DNA from: an uncultured Anaeroplasmataceae bacterium
GTDB taxonomy: Bacteria; Bacillota_I; Bacilli_A; Acholeplasmatales; Anaeroplasmataceae
Reading direction: 5' to 3'
DNA length: 64,000 nucleotides
Assembly: GCA_910579215.1 (NCBI GenBank)
Contig: CAJTTN010000008.1
Span: 1-64,000 of the forward strand
Made by a program: the position numbers and the translations under genes. Numbering within the stretch: the first letter of the stretch is position 1; each line of letters opens with the position of its first letter. This document shows positions 35,619-43,263 of this stretch, piece by piece. Under the pieces are notes generated by a model that did no database searches, was not told where the DNA came from, and saw only the letters and a list, made by a program, of their open reading frames with translations.

Positions 35619-35882
35619 CTAAAGAGATTCAAACCCTTGTGTTTTATATTTTGATTGCTTTTGTTTAGTAGGTCTTAGATTCTCATTATAGAATTTTGCC
35701 TGTTCACAAAGCAACTGATACCTACCCATTGCAATACCACGCTCAAAATCACTTCTAACTTTTATTTGACCGAAGTTATTTACATATGTAGAACCTTTTT
35801 TCGTTTTACCTCTTAAATCGTTTAATACTGCCTTTGTAACGATAAATGGGTTATATTCCTTTGGTTTATTTCCAAAAGGCAT
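35619..35882 (-). CDS. Small basic protein, element-encoded
   Basis: An 87-residue basic protein (PTKQKQSKYKTQGFESL end). Segments FERGIAMGRYQLLCEQAKFY suggest one long helix. It is paired with the next basic gene 10 bp upstream. Nucleic-acid binding or virion packaging is possible; family unknown. Confidence 0.55.
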   Translation of the reverse strand: MPFGNKPKEYNPFIVTKAVLNDLRGKTKKGSTYVNNFGQIKVRSDFERGIAMGRYQLLCEQAKFYNENLRPTKQKQSKYKTQGFESL

Positions 35883-35892
35883 TATATATCAC

Positions 35893-36258
35893 CTACTTTT
35901 TCTTGGATTTTGAATTGTTTTGTTTAGTAGATTTTTGATTTTCACCATACTTCTTATTCAAGCGGTCGCGTTCTTTCATTTCTTTTTGTTTTTTTCGATA
36001 CCCTTTTTCACCACGCATATGTGCAAACGCAGAAGCTACACCAGCCATTTGATTTTCATATAATGGATCTAATAACCCCTCTTGACTACCACTTTTAATC
36101 GCAATAGCATTATCAACTGTATCACAAAACCCTTTTCTAAAAGACACTTCTTCACGTGTTAACGGACGAGGAATACCTTTTTCTGTAGTACACCCCATTC
36201 TTAACTCTTCTTTATAACGAGTTACCTTGTCTACTGTCTTTTCAAATTTTTTCGCCAT
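35893..36258 (-). CDS. Lysine-rich protein, element-encoded
   Basis: A 121-residue protein. Its central part (LTREEVSFRKGFCDTVDNAIAI) resembles helical segments in the neighbouring small proteins. The C-terminal 40 residues are Lys/Asn-rich (KQNNSKSKKK). A likely DNA-binding or structural protein of the element; no family recognised. Confidence 0.55.
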   Translation of the reverse strand: MAKKFEKTVDKVTRYKEELRMGCTTEKGIPRPLTREEVSFRKGFCDTVDNAIAIKSGSQEGLLDPLYENQMAGVASAFAHMRGEKGYRKKQKEMKERDRLNKKYGENQKSTKQNNSKSKKK

Positions 36259-36301
36259 AATATTTTAATACCTCTTTTCTTTCTTATTTGCCTTTTTTGG
36301 T

Positions 36302-36577
36302 TTAGACATAACCTTTCTTTTTTACACTTCTATAAAGTTTCCCTTTTCTTGCTTTCTTTCTCAAATGACGTATTAAACTTCTACCTGTTTTATCTAATAC
36401 GTCAATCCCCAAAATATTACAATAAAGATCTTCAATCATAGAAATTCTACCCCTATGATAATTTTCTCCAAATGAATCAAAACTTTTTTTCTTTGCTCTG
36501 TCACGACGACCTAATGAATAAGCATATTTCCAATCCATTTCTTTTAAAATTTCATCAACATTTTTTTTCTTAACCAT
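36302..36577 (-). CDS. Small basic protein, element-encoded
   Basis: A 91-residue basic protein (WKYAYSLGRRDRAKKKSF, SLIRHLRKKARKGKLY). It shares the aromatic-Gly-Arg-rich helix style of the two following proteins (SLGRRDRAK here, RKGFCD and AMGRYQ there), hinting at a diverged family. Unknown role. Confidence 0.5.
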   Translation of the reverse strand: MVKKKNVDEILKEMDWKYAYSLGRRDRAKKKSFDSFGENYHRGRISMIEDLYCNILGIDVLDKTGRSLIRHLRKKARKGKLYRSVKKKGYV

Positions 36578-36586
36578 AATACACCT

Positions 36587-37102
36587 CTAATCTTCTGTAA
36601 GATTTTCTGCACGTCTTTTCATTTGTAGATACTGCAATCTTTCCAAGTCATCACGACCATAAAAATTCTCACTTGTAAAATCTTTTTCCTGTTTACGCAA
36701 GATTGCTGATTCCTTAACAGCTTTAATTTGAAAATTATTATCCATTCGATAATTCAATGTATATAATATTTCACATTTATTGTCATCAAGAATTACCCCA
36801 CTTATTTGTACAAGTAATTCCTTATTAGGAACCAACTCAACAAATTCATTTTTAATGACAACATAATCACCCTGTTGATATTTTGGTTTAGCTAGATTTG
36901 AAAATATAAAACTTTCTAATAGATTATAATTTCTTACATCACTATTAAAATTTTCACTACCTAAGCTAGCTATAATACCCTCAAACGCCTTTGTAATGCT
37001 TTCGTCCATACTAACTGATAAATTATTCCTAGAATTGCAAAAAAAGCTCTTATCACCTGTATTAGAGCCTTTCAGTAAAATCATTTTCATTATTCCATTC
37101 AT
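36587..37102 (-). CDS. Uncharacterised element protein
   Basis: A 171-residue soluble protein. A beta-rich central part (QQGDYVVIKNEFVELVPNKELLVQISGVI) resembles a small beta-barrel. A charged helical C-terminus follows. Its start overlaps the stop of the preceding gene (ATGA). Family unknown. Confidence 0.5.
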   Translation of the reverse strand: MNGIMKMILLKGSNTGDKSFFCNSRNNLSVSMDESITKAFEGIIASLGSENFNSDVRNYNLLESFIFSNLAKPKYQQGDYVVIKNEFVELVPNKELLVQISGVILDDNKCEILYTLNYRMDNNFQIKAVKESAILRKQEKDFTSENFYGRDDLERLQYLQMKRRAENLTED

Positions 37103-37401
37103 AATCCCATACCGACCTTTTGGATAGACTTATAAACCACTTCATCATCAAACCACATTGTCGTATAAAGAACACCACATTCTTTTTCATAATTACTAAG
37201 AATACAATCATCAATCTTCAACATATTGTCTATAGTAGAATCAAAATCATCATTCTTTTCAAGTGTTACACATGCTTTTGTTCTTGCCAAAGGATCTAAT
37301 TCTAACAAACTTTCCTCAGACAAATTGTAAAAAGTCTTATTAGTTTTATAATAAGCACTTTGAACTTTTACTAAAACTTTTTGTTTTTTTTCTTTTACCA
37401 C
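37099..37401 (-). CDS. First gene of the element's leftward operon
   Basis: A 100-residue soluble protein beginning VKEKKQKVLVKVQSAYYKT. It has no recognised domain. It is the first gene after a leader of about 550 nt that starts at the repressed promoter near 37958-37985. It is coupled to the next gene by ATGA overlap. In phages this position often holds early regulatory proteins. Confidence 0.55.
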   Translation of the reverse strand: MVKEKKQKVLVKVQSAYYKTNKTFYNLSEESLLELDPLARTKACVTLEKNDDFDSTIDNMLKIDDCILSNYEKECGVLYTTMWFDDEVVYKSIQKVGMGL

Positions 37402-37957
37402 CTTATATCACCTTTTCTTTTTATATTTTTTTTGTAAGACCTCTTTTTACATTTCATCAACACAAATCTTTTTTTTATTTTTTTTCCTTTCTCTATTTGG
37501 TTTCTTTGAAAACCATTAAACACATATATCCTTTTGCTGAATATATAGCAGACATAATTTCAATCCTTACTTCCTTGTAGGTTGTCAACCGAGCCATTTA
37601 TTTTAGTTAAATGACAACACTGACAGGCTTTCCCTATCTTATTATATATTTTCTAGCTTACGCACCTTATCCTTTCTTCTAAAGCTACAATATACAAAAT
37701 TTTCAAAGTTCAATGTTCCCTAAAGAAAGGGAGTAGGGACTTACATTGACCTTTGAATACCATATTATCGTATTTTAAAATTGACTCCTTATCATTTATT
37801 GTGCTATAATAAAGTTGCGAGTTTTATTAGTAAGACTTTTATTATGTCTTATTAGCACAAAGAAATGGTTTTTGTCTTTTCTATGCTTATATAGTATTGA
37901 AGAACAAATGCCCTTTTTTTGTTAGATTTTACTACTGGAATTTCAGTAGTTAATCTT
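37402..37957 (-). other. 550-nt untranslated leader with nested hairpin
   Basis: There is no gene of normal size. At 37799-37860 TTGTGCTATAATAA and TTATTAGCACAA form an inverted repeat around a second one (AAGAC/GTCTT at 37832-37836 and 37846-37850). A 20-codon frame (37493-37555, minus) with AAGGA upstream might be a leader peptide. The length and structure suggest RNA-level control, a second origin or packaging signal. Confidence 0.45.
37781..37810 (+). promoter_or_regulatory. Rightward promoter for the repressor-NERD genes
   Basis: -35 TTGACT (37781-37786), 18-bp spacer, -10 TATAAT (37805-37810). It lies inside the leader of the leftward operon and points at it, so the two promoters face each other. 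Confidence 0.6.
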
Positions 37958-37985
37958 ATTATACTGATTTTTCAGTAGTTGTCAA
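37931..37985 (-). promoter_or_regulatory. Leftward operon promoter with two operators
   Basis: A consensus minus-strand promoter: TTGACA (37980-37985), 16-bp spacer, TATAAT (37958-37963). A 20-bp operator, ACTACTG-6-CAGTAGT, lies at 37931-37950. A near copy fills the promoter spacer at 37960-37979. The HTH protein encoded just to the right is the likely repressor. Confidence 0.75.
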
Positions 37986-38014
37986 CAAAATTTTATAAAA
38001 TGAGGAAAAAAATT

Positions 38015-38224
38015 ATGAACAATTTAAAAAACTTAAGAGAAAAAGAAAATATTACTCAAGAACAATTATCTAAAGAAACAAATATCCCAATAGGAACATT
38101 AAGAGATTGGGAACAAAAAAACTATCCAAAACAAATCCAATACTTAATTAAGCTAAAAGAAAAATTAAATTGTACCTTTGAGGAACTATTACAAGAAATA
38201 AAACAACAAGAGGAAAAAAACTGA
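38015..38224 (+). CDS. Cro/CI-type HTH repressor
   Basis: A 69-residue protein that is almost only an HTH_3 domain (LRKENITQEQLSKETNIPIGTLRDWEQ pattern, residues about 4-60). The ATG at 38015 is behind GAGGAAAAAAATT; the longer frame from 37979 would start inside the operator. It probably represses the leftward operon by binding the two operators beside it. It overlaps the NERD gene start by ATGA. Confidence 0.8.
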   Translation: MNNLKNLREKENITQEQLSKETNIPIGTLRDWEQKNYPKQIQYLIKLKEKLNCTFEELLQEIKQQEEKN

Positions 38225-38823
38225 TGAATTTAAAATCAAACATAAAAGGTTTTTTAGGTGAACGAAAAGTTAGAAAATTTTTAAAAAATCATCAAAAAAA
38301 ATTAAACGCCAAAACATTAAACAACGTGAAGCTCAATATCAATGGTAAAACTATACAAATTGATCATATTTTTATTACGCCTTATAAAGTTTATGTTATA
38401 GAAACCAAAAATCTAAACGGAGCAATACTTGGAAAAATTTCAGATTCATATTAGACAATTTGCTACAAAAATAATAAAAATTATAAAATTTTAAATCCAA
38501 TCATTCAAAATACTTATCATGTAAAAGTAATAGAATCCATAACTAAAATTCCAGCTCAAAATGTTTTAATTTTCACAGGAAAAGCAAACACTTGTAATTT
38601 AAACAATTATTATATCAACACTCTTAAAAATTTTGAAAAAGAATTAAATAACGAATCTTTTTTTAAATTTTTAACGAGTTTTAATAATGTTGAAAGAATA
38701 TATAATCTTATAAAAAGCAATTTATCTTCTTTTTCAAAAAAACAACACATAATAAATATAGAAAACAGACCAAAATCAAAATATAAAAAATCAAATTATT
38801 ATAAAAAGAATTTACCATTCTAA
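38224..38823 (+). pseudogene. NERD-domain protein interrupted by an amber codon
   Basis: A frame of 199 codons encodes a nuclease-related domain (NERD): FLGERKVRKFL, QIDHIFITPYKVYVIETKN with the Asp and Glu-x-Lys of the nuclease core, then NPIIQNTYHVKVIES. Codon 77 (38452-38454) is TAG at the site where NERD proteins usually have Trp, so a TGG-to-TAG change is likely. Downstream coding continues intact to TAA at 38821. Translation is coupled to the repressor by ATGA. NERD proteins may act in DNA processing or defence. It is a recent nonsense mutation, sequencing error or readthrough gene. Confidence 0.75.
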
Positions 38824-38844
38824 CAACAAACTATATCATTCTAT

Positions 38845-39192
38845 TTAAAACATCATCATTTTAAATAGAGCATTTATTTTATTCTGTAATCCTTTTTCAT
38901 TAGTTGAATATTCATTCACACCTAAAACATATCTATCGCATTTTACTAAATGATTATATACATCAACGCAAAATTCACATAAGATATATCGTTTATCATT
39001 ATAAGATATACCAAGTTTTTCATATACAAATCTTTTAAAACGATTAACTTCTTCACTTATACTCTTTTCATCATTAAAAGAAAAAGTACTTAAATGAAAC
39101 CTATGCTGATACATTTCATCAGGAATCAATTCGAAACTATCACTCAAAAAATAAACTACTGCAGATAATTTTATATTAATTTTATCAAACAT
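38845..39192 (-). CDS. Uncharacterised small element protein
   Basis: A 115-residue protein with mixed helix/strand composition and two Cys (ILCEFCVD), no recognised domain. It is transcribed away from the integrase gene. AAAGGTGG precedes the ATG. The 28-bp repeated sequence lies between it and integrase, so it may be regulated together with integration. Confidence 0.55.
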   Translation of the reverse strand: MFDKINIKLSAVVYFLSDSFELIPDEMYQHRFHLSTFSFNDEKSISEEVNRFKRFVYEKLGISYNDKRYILCEFCVDVYNHLVKCDRYVLGVNEYSTNEKGLQNKINALFKMMMF

Positions 39193-39237
39193 CTATTCAC
39201 ACCACCTTTCTTTGATATTAAATAAACTAAAACACTC

Positions 39238-39265
39238 TATTGACGTATTATCACTTTGTATAATC
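39238..39265 (+). promoter_or_regulatory. Right copy of 28-bp control/recombination sequence
   Basis: Matches 25757-25784 in inverted orientation at 27 of 28 positions, and ends 34 bp before the integrase ATG. See the left copy for motif details. Confidence 0.55.
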
Positions 39266-39299
39266 TATTGAGAAATTTTATTTTAAAGGAGCATACAAA

Positions 39300-40241
39300 A
39301 TGAATAATATTTTAAACACTAACATTTCTATCGAGGACATTCTTTCCTTAGTTACTAAAAAGAAAGAAATAAAATCTATGGAGCTTAACTCAGCTTTAAA
39401 TCTTTATCTTAAAATAATGGAACCTAATACAAGGCCAGACACAAGAATTTATTACGTCGTAAATTTAAATCCTGTATTCGACTTCTTCTTCTATCACAAT
39501 GTTAAAGAAACAAAAGACATTCAACAAGACATTATCGATAAATACGTTAAATATGCACTTTCTAAGGGCAATAAACCTATTACAATTAATAAACGTATTG
39601 GAATACTTCAAACAATGCTAAAACGTCTTAACGAACTTAATATCATTGATATACCAAGTTTTAAATATACTAAGATTAAAGAAACTAAAGTCAAAATTGA
39701 ACCTGTAAAAAAGGAAGATATTAAGTTAATCTTAAAGCATATTGATGAAATGAAACTATCTCATCAACTTATGATATATCTTCTTATTGGTACAGGCATT
39801 AGACGAAATGAATTAGTTAATATTAAAACCGCAAACATTAATTTCATTAATAAATCAATTTATCTTGATTTCACAAAAAGTGGTAAAGGTAGATATTGCT
39901 ATTTCAATGATAAGATAGAATCCTTAATTTTAAAGCTGATAGAACAAAATAAATGCACTAACAATCCCTATCTATTTGCCAAAGGGGATAGTCATATCGA
40001 CAAACAATCTGTTTCTTCTATGCTTTTAAAGTTAAAACGAGATTTGAACATAGACGTATTAAGTTCTCACAAAATAAGACATTACTACGCTACAGAGCTT
40101 TTAAAAAACGGAGCAGACATCTATAGTGTTAAAGAACTTCTAGGACATAGTGATTTAGAAATGACACAACGCTATCTTGATTTCACTAATGAGGAAATTA
40201 AGAAAAACAATTTCAAATTTAACCCATTAAATAATCTTTAA
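39300..40241 (+). CDS. Tyrosine recombinase (integrase)
   Basis: A 313-residue tyrosine recombinase. A SAM-like N-terminal core-binding domain (about 20-115) precedes the catalytic domain. GTGIRRNEL contains the first catalytic Arg, HKIRHYYATELL the His and second Arg, LLGHSD the His, and MTQRYLDF the nucleophilic Tyr. It is the last gene before the tRNA-Leu 3' end that forms attR, as expected for tRNA-targeting elements. AAAGGAG precedes the ATG. There is no Tn916-type arm-binding N-terminal domain, so it is of the short XerC-like type. Confidence 0.93.
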   Translation: MNNILNTNISIEDILSLVTKKKEIKSMELNSALNLYLKIMEPNTRPDTRIYYVVNLNPVFDFFFYHNVKETKDIQQDIIDKYVKYALSKGNKPITINKRIGILQTMLKRLNELNIIDIPSFKYTKIKETKVKIEPVKKEDIKLILKHIDEMKLSHQLMIYLLIGTGIRRNELVNIKTANINFINKSIYLDFTKSGKGRYCYFNDKIESLILKLIEQNKCTNNPYLFAKGDSHIDKQSVSSMLLKLKRDLNIDVLSSHKIRHYYATELLKNGADIYSVKELLGHSDLEMTQRYLDFTNEEIKKNNFKFNPLNNL

Positions 40242-40242
40242 T

Positions 40243-40278
40243 TTTCAAGCATGGTGAGGTTGCTGACCATACTTGAAA
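40243..40278 (+). terminator. Hairpin after integrase
   Basis: TTTCAAG-C-ATGGT (40243-40255) pairs with ACCAT-A-CTTGAAA (40266-40278), immediately after the integrase stop. A weak T-run follows (TTTCTAT). Confidence 0.55.
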
Positions 40279-40294
40279 TTTCTATAAAAACAAA

Positions 40295-40347
40295 AAAATA
40301 GGTCAATCTTACAAAGTCTTAAATTTCTTGTAAAATCAACCTATTTT
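40295..40347 (-). terminator. Terminator downstream of tRNA-Leu(CAG)
   Basis: AAAATAGGT (40295-40303) pairs with ACCTATTTT (40339-40347) with further inner pairing (CTTACAA/TTGTAA). T-run on both strands. It lies inside the element, so the element supplies the terminator of the tRNA. Confidence 0.7.
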
Positions 40348-40394
40348 CACTCTATAAATCAAAAATTAATTATCATAATTTTCAATTTCGAATT

Positions 40395-40408
40395 TGGTGC
40401 AGATAACG
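40395..40408. repeat. attR: 14-bp repeat within tRNA-Leu 3' end
   Basis: TGGTGCAGATAACG, identical to 25458-25471; on the minus strand it is the acceptor 3' strand plus CCA of tRNA-Leu(CAG). Confidence 0.8.
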
Positions 40409-40478
40409 AGAGTCGAACTCGTATGGCATAACCACTACCGTCTGAAGATAGCGCGTCTACCAATTCCGCCATATCTGC
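40395..40478 (-). tRNA. tRNA-Leu (anticodon CAG)
   Basis: A class II tRNA on the minus strand: acceptor GCAGATA/TATCTGC, anticodon loop TTCAGAC (CAG), long variable arm, T-loop AGTTCGACTCT, encoded CCA. It is the integration target of the 14.9-kb element, which restores the 3' end. Confidence 0.95.
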
Positions 40479-40517
40479 ATATAAAGTAAGAATTCTCTTA
40501 CCTTATTATATCATAAT

Positions 40518-41531
40518 TTAAAAATTTTCAATCAAAAAATTTTTCTTCCTTTTCTCCCATATCTCTTTATCCTCTAAATCAATCTCTCGAATTACTTTAC
40601 AAGGATTTCCACATGCTACAACTCCATCAGGAATATCTTTTGTAACAACGGAACCAGATCCAATCACAACATTTGATCCAATCGTCACACCTGGATTAAC
40701 AACTACCGAGCCTCCAAACCATACATTAGATCCCACACGTATTGGATAGCCATATTCTAATTCCTCGTTACGTATATCCGCATCAATTGGATGTCCAGCT
40801 GTATAAAAACAGCATCTTGGAGCTACAAATACGTTATCTCCAAAAATTATTGGAGCAACATCTAAAAAGACACAATCAAAATTTGCATAAAAATTTTCTC
40901 CTATATGGATATTAAAGCCATAATCCATTTTTATGGTTGGCTCAATATAAAAGTTATTCTTTGTACTACCAAAGGTACTTTTTATAATATCTTTTCTCTT
41001 CTCTAATTCTTCAGGAGTGGTAGCATTATATTCTCTAGCTTTCCGAACCGCATTTCTATGCAATTCAGGACTATTTAAGCACGCTTTATATAAAGCTCCT
41101 GCAACCATTCTTTTATAATTTGAGCCAAATACAATAGGTGCATTTTGTACAACATAATGAAATAATCGTGGCTGTATGAGAGGATAGGTTAAATCAATTG
41201 GCATGTAATCTTGAAAAAGCAAAGATTCTATTTCAAATTCTAATTTACCTAACTCCTTAACATTGGCATAAAACAAAGCCCCATATGCACCATAGGAGTA
41301 ATAGCTTATAAAATCTAATGTATAATTAAGAGCTCCTGTTTCCTCTTTTAGTTCTCGAGCAGCTGCTTGAAAAATACTCTCATTTTCTTCTACATGCCCT
41401 CCAGGAAGCTCATAAGTTTTTCTATTCTTATGCTTACAAAAGATAAAGGAATCTTTATATCTAGCGACAATCACAACATATTGAATAGGTTCATAAATTT
41501 CTTTATAAAATTTAACTTTTTTACATTCCAT
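40518..41531 (-). CDS. NUDIX hydrolase-maltose O-acetyltransferase fusion
   Basis: A 337-residue fusion. Residues about 12-140 are a NUDIX domain with a perfect box (GHVEENE...REL-K-EE-T-G). Residues about 145-337 are a complete maltose/galactoside O-acetyltransferase: helical MAC domain (MVAGALYKACLNSPELHRN), then left-handed beta-helix hexapeptide repeats (IIFGDNVFVAPRCCFYTAGHP with the catalytic His, SGSVVTKDIPDG). The start at 41531 follows AAGGAG; the GTG at 41537 lies within that site. It starts 9 bp after a GH13 gene, so both may act on malto-oligosaccharides or sugar nucleotides. I do not know this fusion from standard families. Confidence 0.88.
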   Translation of the reverse strand: MECKKVKFYKEIYEPIQYVVIVARYKDSFIFCKHKNRKTYELPGGHVEENESIFQAAARELKEETGALNYTLDFISYYSYGAYGALFYANVKELGKLEFEIESLLFQDYMPIDLTYPLIQPRLFHYVVQNAPIVFGSNYKRMVAGALYKACLNSPELHRNAVRKAREYNATTPEELEKRKDIIKSTFGSTKNNFYIEPTIKMDYGFNIHIGENFYANFDCVFLDVAPIIFGDNVFVAPRCCFYTAGHPIDADIRNEELEYGYPIRVGSNVWFGGSVVVNPGVTIGSNVVIGSGSVVTKDIPDGVVACGNPCKVIREIDLEDKEIWEKRKKNFLIENF

Positions 41532-41540
41532 ATTCACTCC

Positions 41541-43121
41541 TTAATTCTGTTTCTTTTTCTGAAGTAAAATAAATGCCCTTTGAATATCCATTAAGCATTT
41601 ATTCTCTAATCTATAATTTCCTGTACCTGTTACTATTTCATATTCCTGATCCAAAGGTAATACTTCTATCTGCATGGACGGATGAAGAACTATTAAAAAG
41701 TCTCCTCTCCTATAAGCAAATAGCTTTGTATTCTCTTTTGCAAAATATACTTCAAAGTTATTTATAGATTGTAAATCTGAGTTAGCATGTCTTATAGCAA
41801 TTAAATGCTTCACATAATGAAGTAAAGAATTGGGATTTTTCATTTCATCCTCAACAGTTTTAGTGGTACATAAATCATCAATAGGAAGATATAAATCCTC
41901 TTTTTTTCCTTTTGAAAAGCCTAGGTTCTCTGTATGATCCCATTGCATAGGAGTTCTACTTCCTGTACGATGATAGCCCCCCTCTTTCGTGGGAATCTCT
42001 AAATATCTCATACCAATCTCATCTCCATAATAAAGAAATGGTACACCTGGCATTGTAAAAATAAAACCATAAGCCAATTTTATTTCTTCTTCATTAAAAA
42101 ATTTTGAAATACGAATCATATCATGATTATCTGTAATAAAGGATATATAACCTTTATCCTTAGTTGCCTCATAATTATCTAGATACTCCTTTAAAAAGCT
42201 ATGAATGGTCTGTGAAGATTCAGTTTTAAAATAGGATTGATCTTTAGAAATTACATAGGTATTCATATTGAGTTCCTGATCTCTTAGTAAATGATGATAG
42301 CCATTTCCACCATTCCAGCCATGATCTAGATAAAAGTCCATATTAAATCCACAATCTAAAGCACGTTTAGGATTACTCCATTCAGAGACAAAAACTGCAT
42401 CTGGATAAGCTTGTCTAACCTTAGCAAACATTCTTTTCCAGGCCTTCATTGTGCCTTGCTCACCATCATCATTTTTAACTAGACATGCTGCCATATCAAC
42501 TCGAAACCCATCTACTCCCATAGAAAGCCAATATTCCATTACATCTATCATCGCATCCTGAGTCTCTAAAGCCTCTTTAGAATCTATGGCATGCTGCCAG
42601 GATTCAGTTACCTTAGCAAATCCATAATTTAAAGAAGGCTGACAATTGAAAAAGGAAATCACATAGGTTCCATTTCTCTCATATTCTCCTCCTACTGCCG
42701 TAAGATTGCTAGGCTTTGTAAAAGCACCATCTGTCCATATAAATCTTTCACTCAATGTGTTTCTAATCTGTTTAGTGGATTCTATAAACCATGGGTGCTC
42801 TTCACTTGTATGGCAAGGAACTAAATCTAATAAAAGATGCATCTTTCTTCTATGCATTTCAATAACTAAATTTTTTAAATCCTCATTAGTACCATATCTT
42901 GAGGCTATTCTTTTATAATCTCTAACATCATATCCTGCATCCTTAAAGGGGGAGTCAAAACATGGATTCATCCATATTGCATTACAACCTAGGGAGTGGA
43001 TGTAATCTAATTTTTCTATTATCCCCTTTATATCTCCAATCCCATCCATATTTGAATCAAAATAGGACTGTGGATAAATCTCATAAAATACAGCATCCTT
43101 TAACCATTCAATCTTTTTCAT
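41541..43121 (-). CDS. GH13 alpha-glucosidase / oligo-1,6-glucosidase-like
   Basis: A 526-residue GH13 enzyme without signal peptide, so cytoplasmic. Region I DLVPCHTS (99-106), region II GFRVDMA with nucleophile Asp209, region III VFVSEWS with acid/base Glu247, and region IV ITDNHD with Asp334 are all present. QSYFDSNMDGIGDIKGI fits the oligo-1,6-glucosidase/trehalose-6-phosphate hydrolase subfamilies. DLVPCHTS in place of DLVVNHTS is a small deviation. It degrades alpha-glucosides such as malto- or isomalto-oligosaccharides and is first in a two-gene unit. Confidence 0.9.
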   Translation of the reverse strand: MKKIEWLKDAVFYEIYPQSYFDSNMDGIGDIKGIIEKLDYIHSLGCNAIWMNPCFDSPFKDAGYDVRDYKRIASRYGTNEDLKNLVIEMHRRKMHLLLDLVPCHTSEEHPWFIESTKQIRNTLSERFIWTDGAFTKPSNLTAVGGEYERNGTYVISFFNCQPSLNYGFAKVTESWQHAIDSKEALETQDAMIDVMEYWLSMGVDGFRVDMAACLVKNDDGEQGTMKAWKRMFAKVRQAYPDAVFVSEWSNPKRALDCGFNMDFYLDHGWNGGNGYHHLLRDQELNMNTYVISKDQSYFKTESSQTIHSFLKEYLDNYEATKDKGYISFITDNHDMIRISKFFNEEEIKLAYGFIFTMPGVPFLYYGDEIGMRYLEIPTKEGGYHRTGSRTPMQWDHTENLGFSKGKKEDLYLPIDDLCTTKTVEDEMKNPNSLLHYVKHLIAIRHANSDLQSINNFEVYFAKENTKLFAYRRGDFLIVLHPSMQIEVLPLDQEYEIVTGTGNYRLENKCLMDIQRAFILLQKKKQN

Positions 43122-43238
43122 AATATCCTTTCTAGTACATTTAACTATACCTTAGCTTTTATTGTTGTGTAATACTATTCTATCATAGAACGTAAAAAAT
43201 TAATCCTTAAAAATAATATTTTTATATTTCAATAGAAA

Positions 43239-43258
43239 AGCACCCCATTAAGAGTGCT
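43239..43258 (-). terminator. Weak terminator after alcohol dehydrogenase
   Basis: AGCAC (43239-43243) with GTGCT (43254-43258), followed by TTTTC on the minus strand. Confidence 0.4.
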
Positions 43259-43263
43259 AAAAT

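Larger units (their letters stand above)
25458..40408. mobile_element. 14.9-kb integrated element in tRNA-Leu(CAG), virus-like candidate
   Basis: Boundaries are 14-bp direct repeats, the right one being the 3' end of tRNA-Leu. The tyrosine integrase is the last gene before the tRNA. Inside are a HUH replication initiator with an adjacent nested hairpin, about 17 leftward genes, many with transmembrane segments or export signals, and a repressor/NERD module. No relaxase, coupling ATPase, VirB4, terminase, portal or capsid gene is recognised, so it is neither an ICE nor a tailed prophage. A filamentous (inovirus-like) or enveloped (plasmavirus-like) virus, or an integrating rolling-circle plasmid, are the best fits. 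Confidence 0.8.

Noticed and set aside
25458..40408. Integrative conjugative element of the Tn916 class
   Set aside because: No MobT/relaxase beyond the HUH Rep, no FtsK-type coupling protein and no VirB4 ATPase are seen; the integrase is short and the gene order differs.
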